This document shows positions 1 through 10,100 of a DNA stretch of 64,000 bases, piece after piece. Source of the DNA: Enoplolaimus lenunculus (taxonomy: Eukaryota; Nematoda; Enoplea; Enoplida; Thoracostomopsidae). The position numbers and the translations under genes are program-made. Location: NCBI GenBank assembly GCA_030248215.1, contig JASANG010003995.1, positions 62,001 through 126,000 on the forward strand. Direction: 5' to 3'. The notes under the pieces are model-generated. The model searched no databases. It was not told the origin of the DNA and was given only the letters and a program-made list of their open reading frames with translations. The first letter of the stretch is position 1, and every line of letters starts with the position of its first letter.

Positions 1-1640
1 AGCCTATCCGCAATTTCGTCTCCTGGAACATTACAGTCGGAACCCATATCAAGTTAACATTGTAGTGAACAGAAAGTTTATAAAGTTGCTGTATGCATTC
101 CAGTACAGTCTTACTATTGATAAGACTGATGTCAAGCGGTTTAACTGCAGCTGGACTAAATAAAAATTGTAATACTTTTTTTCTTAACACCACGACCCAA
201 CAAGTAGGAAAACGCATTTCTCAATGGCGAGAGCCTCGCCTGGAACACCAAACAACACGATCCCAGTGGAATATGAATATCCGCAAACCCTGGAATATGT
301 ATGCCAGCCCCTGTACCTTTATGAGAAATTAACTCAGAAGAAATCGTAGAACCATCAGTAAACGAGCACAAATGTGTCTGATAATGTTCACGAAGAATGT
401 TCTCATAGTTATTACTGATCGGAATTGTTGTGAGCAAATGATTGTCATTATGAAATGGTTAGATCATATAATCGCAAGGTAAGAGTGTCAGTTCTGTCGA
501 CCCCAAAGGTGAATTTCGAATTGAATTGTGCTTAATTTCATGATAATCTCTCCATAAGCCCAGAGAATTTTTTGACAAAAATCTTTGATTGCCTCAAGTT
601 CACATTTCACCAACTGGAACAATACCCAGAAGAGCTTCCATTTCCTCTGTTGGAGTTGTTCTCATTGCACCTGTTATAGTTTAAAGATCCAGCCGTTGGG
701 CTTTTGTTAGATTCTTTTCCATTCCACATATATAATACATGTCCTATGCCACCAATCTACTACACCATGTAACATGGATGGTAGGACAACCGAATTATAT
801 AAATACCAAAGAAATTTAGGCCGCAATCCCCAATTCATTCCACAGAATCTTTGACATATCATAAGATTGCGAATAGATTTCTAATTAATATACCCAATAT
901 GAGAAATCCTCTTTAGTTTTGAGTCAAAGCTGACACCTAAATACATAACTTTCTTACTGAGATCGAGCTTACGTCATTGTACCAAATGGATCTTGATGTT
1001 TGAACCTCCAGGCAGGGTGCAACCGGAATTACAATTTACCGGAACCGGAACCGGAATTTGAAAATTTTACCGGAACCGGAACCGGAAAGTGAAAAATGCA
1101 TTTCACCAAAATTTCATTTTAATCTCATTTTTTGCTCTATTATTTGTGAAATAACCTTAGTCGAACATAGGTATTTATTTTATTTGTTGTATTTTAGATT
1201 TTCATCATCGACTGAAGTGAAATCCACCATCAATGGCTTATATTCGGAGTACAAGTGGCTTTCAAAAGAGATTCTTAAAAATTAGCAAAGTTAATAAAAC
1301 GGCCAAATTATAATACCGGAATTTTTAAATCCGGTAAAAATTTACCGGAACCGGAAGGTGAAAAAATGCCGGAACCGGAACCGGAATTCCGGTTGCACCC
1401 TACCTCCAGGCCATTTTTCATGCGCCAACCATGAACTGTTTTAGCGTCCAATTTATTCTGCATGCTGAAATTTCCAACGATGCGCCCTGTGCCAATATTA
1501 CAATATCGTCTGAATATGCGTGTGCAAATATAACCTGTTTTCCTAAGTGCACGAATAAATAGTCCACTATCATTGACCACAACAAAGGAGACAGAACACT
1601 GCCTTGAGACTTATAATGTAGTAACACCGAAAACAATGCG
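1..1640 (-). mobile_element. Decayed LINE (R1/LOA-like, with RNase H), split by a MITE
   Basis: Read on the minus strand, this is the 3' part of a LINE polyprotein that continues off the left edge. Visible parts in order: the reverse-transcriptase motif QGSVLSPLLW at about 1606-1577, the active-site box YSDD at 1516-1505, a palm/thumb stretch YLGVSFDSKLKRISHIGY near 935-880 followed by WGLRPK, then an RNase H domain with FTDGS at 362-348 and GTGAG near 315, and at the edge WVPDCNVPGDEIAD, which matches the end of RNase H (usual form WVPGH..GNE.AD). The frame is broken by several stops and frame changes, so this is an inactive copy. RNase H with this RT type suggests the LOA/I group. A hAT-type MITE is inserted at 1013-1402. 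The clade is an inference. Confidence 0.8.
1013..1402. mobile_element. hAT-type MITE, family A copy 1 (CCGGAA family)
   Basis: A 390-bp element with inverted ends CAGGGTGCAACCGGAATT and AATTCCGGTTGCACCCTA. It is flanked by a perfect 8-bp target duplication CCTCCAGG (1005-1012 and 1403-1410), the hAT signature. Next to each end lies a run of CCGGAA hexamers. There is no transposase frame. It interrupts the RT domain of the older LINE. Its interior is nearly identical to the copy at 13181-13565, so both moved fairly recently. Confidence 0.92.
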
Positions 1641-1940
1641 CGATACTAGCAGAAATCGTTAATTGCTGTATCCGAGATTGAACATGCTATTTATTTTCCC
1701 GCTTTTAGCCACTATATACGTATTACGCATATCGTAGCTCATGTTTACAGTTATCTTTACGTGTTCTAACTTGGCCCGGTTTGAAACGGCACCGGCCCTG
1801 GCACCGGGTCCTTGGTTTCATCCCTGGCCCCGGTGCAACTCTAGTTTCAGCTACTTTCAACTTATGTAAGCGAGCGAGGGTTAAACGCATTTTTGACTAA
1901 AACAATTTCAGTTTATCAGCTGCAATTATGAAGTCAACAT

Positions 1941-4900
1941 ACGGGTTTTTTACTCACGCATGGCAGAGACGCTGACGCACCCTAGCGATCTTACAACTGA
2001 TGTGGTTGGAGTGAAGATTCACGCAGGGGCAATGCAGCTTTCCATCAGTAATGCATATGTGCCTCCCATTGGACGGGATACCAACGACCAACGGAAGCAA
2101 TGCTTCGATCCATATTACCTGCGTAGCAGCCGAAACTGCATCGTCCTCGGAGACTTTAATGCCCATTCCCCAGTGTGGGACACTAAAGGGACGCCCAACG
2201 ACGTTGGTGATGTTATCGAAGAGTGGCTCCTAACGGAAAGTCTGGCGAGCCTAAATGACCCAAGCTCGGCCACTCGGGTGGGGCACATGGATCAGTCCGA
2301 CACATCGCCCGACATAACGATTGTTCACCGAAGTCTAGCGGACGCTTGCACGTGGAGTGTGGGGGACCACTCCCTCTCAGATCATATCCCTCTGATACTC
2401 GAGTTAGACCTACAGCACCCTCGGCCCCTCGAGAAGAACATGAAGGCCGCGTGGGCCTGGAAGAAAGCGGATTGGGATAAGTTCGGAACTACATTAGATA
2501 AAGAGCTCGCCCTCGTTTACCCATTCGCCGACACCCTCACCCTAGAGGAGTGCACAGAAGCCCTCACCAATGCAGTCCTTCGAGCCACTGAAACCGCTGT
2601 TCCCCGTGGTAAGCGCCGCAGACCCCAGTCATGGTGGCATCCCGATGCGGAACATGCAGTGGACAAATGTCGTGCAGCTAGAAAACGGATGCTGGAAGCT
2701 CCGGATGACCACATCCTGAGGGCGCTGTACAACGACGCCAAGGCAGACTGCAGAAACCTGATCAAACGGCTGAAAACTGAAAGTTTCAACGACTACCTCG
2801 ACTCGGTGAATGCGAGAACGGACCCGAGGCAGATCTGGCGAACGATCCATGGTATAGATGGCAAGAAGTCATGTAGCCGCCCTACCCCCGTGCTTATGCG
2901 CAATGGTAAGGAGCTGACAACCCCGAAGGCAAAAGCAGATGGTTTTGCCAAAGAATACGCCCAGATATCATACAAGAAGCCCACTGCCGATGATAAGCTC
3001 ATGGCTCAGGAAGTCCGGCAAATGGCAAGAACACCGTGTAAGTGCTTCCACTCAGATAGCCCGGAATGCTCCCCTTTGACCATGCAAGAACTGTACACTG
3101 CTGTAGACCAGCTCAAGCTGGGCAAGGCTGCTGGACCGGACCAGATCACCAACCATATGCTGAAGCACCTAAGTGCTCTTGGGCGACAGGCTGTGCTTGA
3201 TCTATTTAATAGATCATGGAGCTCACAAAAAGTCCCCGGGGCGTCGAAACGTGCCAAGATTATACCAATTCTCAAGAAGGGTAAACCAGCCGACCAGATT
3301 TCGAGCTACCGGCCAATCAGCTTGACAAGCTGTCTTGGAAAGCTCCTCGAACGTATTATCAAGTGCCGCATGGAGTACTGGTTGGAGAAACGATGCAAGT
3401 TATCTCCCCAACAGGCTGGTTTTCGGAAGCAGCGATCCACTGAAGATCAGATCAGCTACGTCACGCAAGCAGTGGTCAATGGTTTCCTGCAGAAAAAACC
3501 AACCGGGAGAACCGTGATGGCAATGATTGATTTCAAGCGAGCATTTGACACGGTTCTCAGAAGTGGTTTGCTAGTGAAGCTGGCAAGAACGGGGCTCCCA
3601 TGCTGCTATCTCCGTTGGGTAAAGAGTTTTCTAGAAAACCGCGTAGCCAAAGCAGAATACGAAGGATGTTGCAGCCGGTCGCAGGTATTTCGGCAGGGCG
3701 TGCCGCAAGGTTCCGTCGTTTCTCCCCTCCTTTTCATCATCTTCATCAATGACATCCTGGACGATGTCGGCAATGACGTATACGGTAGCCTCTATGCTGA
3801 TGACCTAGCAATATGGTCAACGCATCACGACCTGAAGAAAGCCGAAGCGAATGTCCAGGCGGGCCTGAATGCAATTGCAGCATGGACTGAGCAATGGAAG
3901 ATGGATGTGAACGTGCAGAAGTTTGAGTCGACGTTCTTCACCACCTGGACCATGGAGGCATCCTACCGGCCTCAGCTGACACTGAATGGTCAAGTCATCG
4001 AATACAACACTAACCCTGTGTTCTTAGGAGTCCAGTTTGACAGGACCCTATCTTTTGGCAACCATGTAGATGGGATCAAACAACGAGCTAACGGCCGTCT
4101 TCAAACCCTAAGCTGCATTGCTGGGAGCTCCTGGGGGTGCGACCCGAAGGTAATGCGCAAGCTGTTCCTCGCATATGTTAGATCGGTCATGGAGTATTGC
4201 GCGGCGGCCTGGATACCGTCGGCAAGTAACACGCACGTTGAAAAGCTGAATGTGGTGACGAGACGGGCCGCGCGGATCATCACCGGTGCCCTCCGCGATT
4301 CACCGGCGGAATACCTGCATGTCATCGCAGATCTACCCCCGTACGACATACGCCGCAGAGAGATGGCCGCTATTGGTTATGACCGGGCGCTACGGCTACA
4401 ACCCTCCCATCCGCGCCATATTGCTGCAACCAGATCCACGGCGAGGAGCTTGAAGCTACAGCCCTCATGGAGAGAAATTGGGAAGGCAATGTCGGAGCGC
4501 ATCGGCTTATCCAACCTGCCACGAGAGCGGTTGCTGCTTCACTGCGACGTAGCGCCATGGTCAGGCCTGTCCAACGTTGATTTTTACCAAGATCTAAAGA
4601 CTGCTACGCGAAGAACAGATCCCCCGGAGATGCGCAAAGCAGCTGCCGAGGCGACACTAGCTGCTCTACCACCAGCAGACGTGTGCATCTGGACTGATGG
4701 ATCGTGTACGGATGGTGTAGCGTATGGGGGTAGTGGAGCCTATGTAGAGGATGGGCAGGAGATGGAGGCGCCGGCGGGCCGTTTCTGCTCCAGCTATCAT
4801 GCGGAACTGATAGCGCTACAGCTAGCTCTGGATTGGATACAACAAAACGCCATGCATTGTGACGAAGTCAGGATCTGCTCTGATTCGAAATCCGCAATAG

Positions 4901-5571
4901 CGGCCCTGAGCGGAGGACCGTCGGTACAAACTGCAGCGTCGTGCTGTGCAGTATGGTCTGCGCTTGGCAAAATCGCAGAGGGGGGCGGACCCCACATATC
5001 GGTACAATGGGTCCCCGGCCACGCAGGTTTGACGGGTAATGAACGGGTAGACGCGGTGGCAAAGCGCGCAGCAACCCGCACGCAAGCACAAACGGAGGTA
5101 GACATCTCGTCCGCAAATGCACTTATTCGCAGGCAGGCAAAGCTAGACACCAAAGAGCGGTGGAAGGAAGCCCTGCAGCAAGATGATTTCTTTGCCGAGG
5201 TCTTCGCCGCCGCAAAACCAGTGGACCGCGACAAGCAATGCGAACTCACCCGCCTGGAACACAAGGTCCTATCTCAACTGCGTTGTAAAGGACACGCCTC
5301 CATTCTTCGTTCGCACATGCATCGGATCGGTTTGTCCGACAGCCCTACTTGCGCAGCATGTGGTATGGATGATGAGGACGTGCGACACCTCCTACTAACC
5401 TGTCCAAGACACACATCCAAGCGAATACAACACCTTGGAATAAACCCAACATTAGCTGTGCTGAACGAAGACCCTGGCAGTGTTGTTGACTTCCTGCGGG
5501 CGGTTGGAAAGCTCTAACGAGCTCCAGTCATATGGGCTTGCCCGACGACCCAGAAGATATCATCATCATCA
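1941..5571 (+). mobile_element. 5'-truncated LINE of the I/LOA/Ingi-like group
   Basis: A non-LTR retrotransposon ending in a short ATC-repeat tail (about 5559-5571). TCAACAT occurs immediately before position 1941 (1934-1940) and immediately after the tail (5572-5578), a plausible 7-bp target-site duplication. The 5' end starts inside the endonuclease domain, as expected for incomplete target-primed reverse transcription. The body is much richer in G+C than its surroundings, which suggests recent arrival. The single long frame is described separately. Confidence 0.88.
1960..5517 (+). CDS. LINE ORF2-type protein: endonuclease (partial), reverse transcriptase, RNase H, CCHC
   Basis: An unbroken 1,185-residue frame. 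Residues 1-150 are the C-terminal half of an APE-type endonuclease: NAYVPP (31-36), GDFNAH (64-69), and the catalytic SDH (140-142). The N-terminal half, which holds the first metal-binding residues, is absent. The reverse transcriptase spans about 380-720, with GPDQI (392-396), FKRAFD (525-530), GVPQGSVVSPLLF (580-592) and the active-site YADD (612-615). RNase H spans about 905-1040, with the full D-E-D-D set at D913 (WTDGS), E949, D975 and D1031, and WVPGHAGLTGNE at 1017-1028. A C-terminal CX2CX8HX4C knuckle uses C1131, C1134, H1143 and C1148. The ATG at 1960 is just the first Met left by truncation; the frame is open back through about 1942. EN plus RT plus RNase H plus CCHC fits the I-group of LINEs. 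The product cannot be fully competent because half the endonuclease is missing. Confidence 0.93.
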   Translation: MAETLTHPSDLTTDVVGVKIHAGAMQLSISNAYVPPIGRDTNDQRKQCFDPYYLRSSRNCIVLGDFNAHSPVWDTKGTPNDVGDVIEEWLLTESLASLNDPSSATRVGHMDQSDTSPDITIVHRSLADACTWSVGDHSLSDHIPLILELDLQHPRPLEKNMKAAWAWKKADWDKFGTTLDKELALVYPFADTLTLEECTEALTNAVLRATETAVPRGKRRRPQSWWHPDAEHAVDKCRAARKRMLEAPDDHILRALYNDAKADCRNLIKRLKTESFNDYLDSVNARTDPRQIWRTIHGIDGKKSCSRPTPVLMRNGKELTTPKAKADGFAKEYAQISYKKPTADDKLMAQEVRQMARTPCKCFHSDSPECSPLTMQELYTAVDQLKLGKAAGPDQITNHMLKHLSALGRQAVLDLFNRSWSSQKVPGASKRAKIIPILKKGKPADQISSYRPISLTSCLGKLLERIIKCRMEYWLEKRCKLSPQQAGFRKQRSTEDQISYVTQAVVNGFLQKKPTGRTVMAMIDFKRAFDTVLRSGLLVKLARTGLPCCYLRWVKSFLENRVAKAEYEGCCSRSQVFRQGVPQGSVVSPLLFIIFINDILDDVGNDVYGSLYADDLAIWSTHHDLKKAEANVQAGLNAIAAWTEQWKMDVNVQKFESTFFTTWTMEASYRPQLTLNGQVIEYNTNPVFLGVQFDRTLSFGNHVDGIKQRANGRLQTLSCIAGSSWGCDPKVMRKLFLAYVRSVMEYCAAAWIPSASNTHVEKLNVVTRRAARIITGALRDSPAEYLHVIADLPPYDIRRREMAAIGYDRALRLQPSHPRHIAATRSTARSLKLQPSWREIGKAMSERIGLSNLPRERLLLHCDVAPWSGLSNVDFYQDLKTATRRTDPPEMRKAAAEATLAALPPADVCIWTDGSCTDGVAYGGSGAYVEDGQEMEAPAGRFCSSYHAELIALQLALDWIQQNAMHCDEVRICSDSKSAIAALSGGPSVQTAASCCAVWSALGKIAEGGGPHISVQWVPGHAGLTGNERVDAVAKRAATRTQAQTEVDISSANALIRRQAKLDTKERWKEALQQDDFFAEVFAAAKPVDRDKQCELTRLEHKVLSQLRCKGHASILRSHMHRIGLSDSPTCAACGMDDEDVRHLLLTCPRHTSKRIQHLGINPTLAVLNEDPGSVVDFLRAVGKL

Positions 5572-5644
5572 TCAACATTATAATAGAAGAACATCTTGAG
5601 GATGCTGAAAATGAATACAGCAAAAATAAATTATTTTAACATTA

Positions 5645-6016
5645 CAATATCCGGTATCCTGTTCCTGTTCCGGTAAAAAAATTCAACTGGAATTCCTACA
5701 AAAATTGAAATCCGGTTCCTGTTCCTGTTGCTGCATTCAATGATGCAGGAACCGGAATTTTTCGGTTTTTGCAATTAATACAGTTTTGTTAATAAACTGT
5801 CTGATGAGTTTTCGCAAAATTTTATGATGAAATAGCTGAAAATTCACTCAGGTAATTTTTTACCTAGTTGTCTAAAAACTACAACAGTAATTCGGTAACG
5901 AAAATTGTTTTCAAATTACGGTTCCTGTTCCTGTTCCGGCAAAATTTAGTTTCTGCTGGAACCCTGCCGTATCCGGTTCCGGTATCCGGTAAACTAATAT
6001 CCGGTCGTACCCTGTA
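5645..6016. mobile_element. GTTCCT-family MITE (family C) abutting a CCGGT-family end
   Basis: The stretch 5660-5966 carries GTTCCTGTTCC hexamer arrays near both sides and ends in CTGGAACCCTG, matching the terminus of the family C copy at 18306-18730. It is directly followed by TATCCGGTTCCGGTATCCGG and a CGGTCGTACCCTG terminus (5967-6016), the right end of another family (I). The order suggests one element inserted into or beside the other, but I see no clear target duplication. Confidence 0.6.
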
Positions 6017-6482
6017 TTATGTTTATGCATATATGTATGTTGCTTAAAAACTAAACTTTGTAAGCGATTTGAACTTATCCGAACCGCCAATTTTAGTCGA
6101 ATCCGAACTGTGTTACCACGATGCTCTGTTACACTTGGTTGGATGTTGCAAATCTTGCAACCAATTTTACGAATGGCTAGTAAAATGTGATTTCATACGT
6201 ATTTGCACTTATATTTATTAGATATGTGGTGTAATTTATACATTGTTCCACATCTTTTATAACATCGAATGACGTGTTTGTAACTATCAATGGAAGAACG
6301 AATAACTTACTTTTTAGCTAAAGTGAGTTTTTCCAAAAGTCTATGTTCTGTCAATTAAAGCTGAATCAACATTAAAATATAAGTTGGAGTCCAAAATACG
6401 TATCAAACAACGAAACCAGATAAGTACCGGAATCTAGTGAAACCTAGACTTATTAATCAGTTTCATTAGAAATTTACTATAT

Positions 6483-6869
6483 CAGTGTTCCAACAGGAAC
6501 TACTTCATAACAAGTAGGAACAGAAACAGAAACACTGTAATTTTTCTGCGAAACATTAACCGTAGCAGGAATTGCAAATAAATTGCACCGCCGCATTTCT
6601 GTTTATTGAGTGTAATACATGTCTGTTTTCCTTTTTCATTGGAGAGTTTTTGAGTTCTACAAAACATTCGTCACATATTTTAAAATGATGACTGCGCAAA
6701 TGAAACACGAAGTATGAAATGAAGCTGGGTTTTAGCAAAATTTTTGACAATGAGAATATTTTTTGGCTTATGCTTCATGGTTTTGTGCAAAACGACAAAT
6801 TCCGGTTCCAGTGTTGAATTGAAGTTTTGCAGGAGTTCATGCCTTAACAACAGTTTCGGTGGAACCTTG
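6483..6869. mobile_element. Family C MITE, inverted orientation, diverged
   Basis: Begins CAGTGTTCCAACAGGAACT, the reverse complement of the family C right end at about 18713-18730, and closes with GGTGGAACCTTG. An AGGAACAGAAACAG run lies inside the left end. It is about 387 bp with no coding capacity. The 8-bp flanks do not match, so the insertion is old or the ends are misplaced by a few bases. Confidence 0.55.
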
Positions 6870-7120
6870 ATGTGTTATATATATCTGGTTTGGCAGGGTG
6901 GTAATCGAAGTTTGTATCTAGTATTGCTCCAAAACCCAAGTAGCGAATATCTGGCTAATTTATGTTCTAGTCATAATCCTGATTTCAGGTTTTAAAGCAC
7001 AAACTTATAAATACGGTTTCATGGTAAAGGAGCGGTAATATACGTAATTCTGCTTGTTTGGGTTGGGCCAAAACCTTTTTGAAATGTTCATTTGTTCATA
7101 TGTATCGTAATTGCTTTTAG

Positions 7121-7165
7121 CCCAATGAAACCGCTGAGCAAAAAGATATACCTGATGATAAAAAG
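7121..7165 (+). CDS. PPP4R3: Tentative upstream PPP4R3 coding exon
   Basis: A 45-nt segment between TTGCTTTTAG and a GTAAAC donor, open in the phase required by the next exon. It encodes [15 protein letters not shown], a charged stretch that would precede the EVH1 domain. Family members have only a few residues before this domain, so it would be an N-terminal extension. Support is only splice signals, phase and composition; a different upstream exon could be used instead. Confidence 0.4.
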
Positions 7166-10100
7166 GTAAACTTGTTATCTTTTACACGTGCGAAATGTGG
7201 TTGCCAAACTTAAATTCTTTTATTTTGTTCTTCACTTTAAAAAGTAGTATTTGTGAAAATTTCTTGGATTATTCTGACTGCCAAAATTGTAAATGTAAGT
7301 TTTGACAGATCTTGCTTTAACTTTGGAGCAAGATATACCTGATTAACTTAGCAGGCACGATTGCTCTAAAATCTCACTGTAAGAGCAGAAGATCTCATAT
7401 GGTTATACGTACAATTTTTCAGAATGCACGATATAGAATAAAATTATGGGTTCTCAGTCCCAAGCGTGTCTGGGAAGATCGTGGTACTGGCCATGTATCA
7501 TGTGCCCCCAGTGACCGATTCAGCGGCATGAGCCTTTTCGTCTATGATGAACATGACGGTACATATTTTTATTTTACAAAACATAACGGAATATTGTTCA
7601 GTTAAACCTTTCTTTTCTTTTAATGAATAAAAGATACAATTATTCTTGGGTTCCTACTGCAAATTGGAACTAGAAGCAAATCGATACCAGAATCCTAACT
7701 CGAAATTTAGATCCACAGTGGACCGCATGTCTTTCGGTCGTTTCATTAACATTTTTAGAGTTAAACAGGTTATAGGTATATACTTTTTGTGCTCTTCTTT
7801 ACACGTTAGCTCCGCTTGAGAAGTCTTTTTTGGTTGACCTCTTCTATCACTTTTTTCTACTCAAATACACCACTTTTAGGAGCATTTATCAGCGCAAAAA
7901 TTGATAAATGATTCCAGAAGTGAAAGTTCTATAGTGAAAACTAGCACAAAACTATTATAACCAGGGTGCAACCGGAATTCCGGTTCCGGTAGGGAAATGT
8001 GGTATTTTTCACTATCCGGTTACGGTAAGAAATCCGGTATTTTTTCACAGGAATTTTCCGGTATTTTCGGTATTGAAAATTTTTTCTCATTCGAAAATTT
8101 AAAAAAAATTGCCATAATATTCTAACTTATGTATCTAAAATTGTCCAAGCGTGTATTGCCAAAATTTTCAATTTGTGCCACACTCCATAATTTATCATAT
8201 GTTTCCACCTACTGCATTTGTTTCAGGATTTGGCATTCTTAATGGTGTGTTTACAGCATTAATAGCGTTAATATAGCGCTTAAAATGAATTTTTCGGTAA
8301 CAAATATTTATATTTTCCGGTTCCGGTATTTTTTTAACTTTCCGGTTTCGGTTGCGGTTCTGGTAGTTTGTAATTCCGGTTGCACCCTGATTATAACTTA
8401 TAATAATTCCAAATGTTGTACCCACATGTTTACGGTTTGTTGTAAATTGTTTATAATCATTAAACTAAAAAATTCAACCTCTCCTTTGTATAATCGAGAA
8501 TCGCTGATAACTATCTATAAAAAGAAGTATGCAACTTGCGCGCTATAGCATGGTGCAAAATGTACCAGCGCCAACCTCATTTTCGGAAAGAACCTACCAC
8601 TTGAACCCAAAGCCGGTATTGACGACTTTAAGAATATAGTCGTCTTTGGTTGGAATCTACCCAGGATGCCCCCAGTTGTCTTCTTTTGTTCGCTGACATG
8701 TCTTTCTTTTTCTAATTTAATATTTTGGCATACTTCAGACAGCCTGTTGCTAGAAACAAAGATTCGAATTGACCAAGTTTACAGAAACCAGCAAGTAAGT
8801 GCTATTTACAAAACTGCAAGGTTCAAGCAGGAATTACATCTCACGGAAAGCAGGAAAAGGAACAGGAATTTATTTTGTCGCCGGAACAGGAATAGCATAT
8901 AAATTGTGCCGCCGAATTACTGCCAGTTGAATATTGATTAGCCAGTTTTTCAAATTCGACGGAAACATGCGTCAAATACTTTGAAACATAAGGGATGTGC
9001 AGATGAAACACAACTTGCGGAAAAAAGCTCAGCTTTGGCAAAATTTTAGGCGTAAATTTTTTACTTTTGAGCTTATCCTTAATAATTTGACAGAACCGTA
9101 AAATGATCGGAACACAAATTCCTATTGAACCTTGCAAACCGATAAGTGAAATTGAAATGTGCGGAGGTTAAGGAATTTTTTAGTGCAGTATTGTTTTTGT
9201 GGCTATCGTCCTCGTTTGTTAAGAGTACGCCTGCAACTTTATGTTTTGTTGATCGTCAACACATCCTAGGAGCGTCTCACAAAGTTAAAACATTTCATTT
9301 TCGTATCAAACTTTCATATTGTCCGAATAAATATGTTCTGGTTTACTCTTCGCTTCGCTTGTAAAATTCCGCTTCGCATGTGAAATTCCTTCATTACATC
9401 TTTTGTTCAGGCTGCCTGTTTTATTACATATTTCGTTAAGCGTGACTGTTTCAAACTAATGGAAGCAATGATGAACATACGTCAGGGTTTCTGCTATCTG
9501 CGCTCGCGCACCTTGTTACTGCCCGCACCCGGTGGCAGGGGGAGCGGGACAGGAGAGGTTTACCTCCACTGGCAGGGTGCAACCAGAATTCCGGTTCCGA
9601 CATTTTCCACCTTCCGGTTGCGGTAAATTTTTACCGGAATTAAAAATTCTGGTATTAAAATTTAGTCGGTGGAAATTAAGATATATATTTTACTAAAAAA
9701 TGACGATAAAAATTAAGCAGGTTTTACTAGTATAGTATGCAAACCTAGACAATCGCCGAAAAAACCATCGAAGGTAGCTTTCGCTTCCGATGATAATGAA
9801 AATCTAAAATACAGCAGATAAACTGAATACCTATCTTCAATACGGTTGTTTCACCAATAATATTGGAAAAAAATTGAAATTAATTTTTCGGTGGCATGTC
9901 TTTTTCATTTTTGGTTCCGTTTTCGATGTTTTTAGATTCCGGTTGCGGTTCCGGTAAATTGTAATTCCGGTTGCACCTTGTTCACTGTTTCTGGTTGCTG
10001 ACAATATTTGTGATCTAAATTGCACACTGAAGCTCGTAATGCATTTTGTTTTGTAGATTTGCTTTTCATTGCGCGTCAGTTAACGGTTGTATATAAAAAC

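Noticed and set aside
1058-1285. Open frame beginning MKILPEPEPESEKC, and its twin at 13251-13448
   Set aside because: Both lie wholly inside family A MITEs; the frame is a by-product of the CCGGAA hexamers.
7399-7422. ATG at 7399 as the PPP4R3 start codon
   Set aside because: In frame, but it overlaps the T-rich acceptor tract of a good CAG acceptor, and the extra residues VIRTIFQ have no family parallel. Kept only as a fallback.
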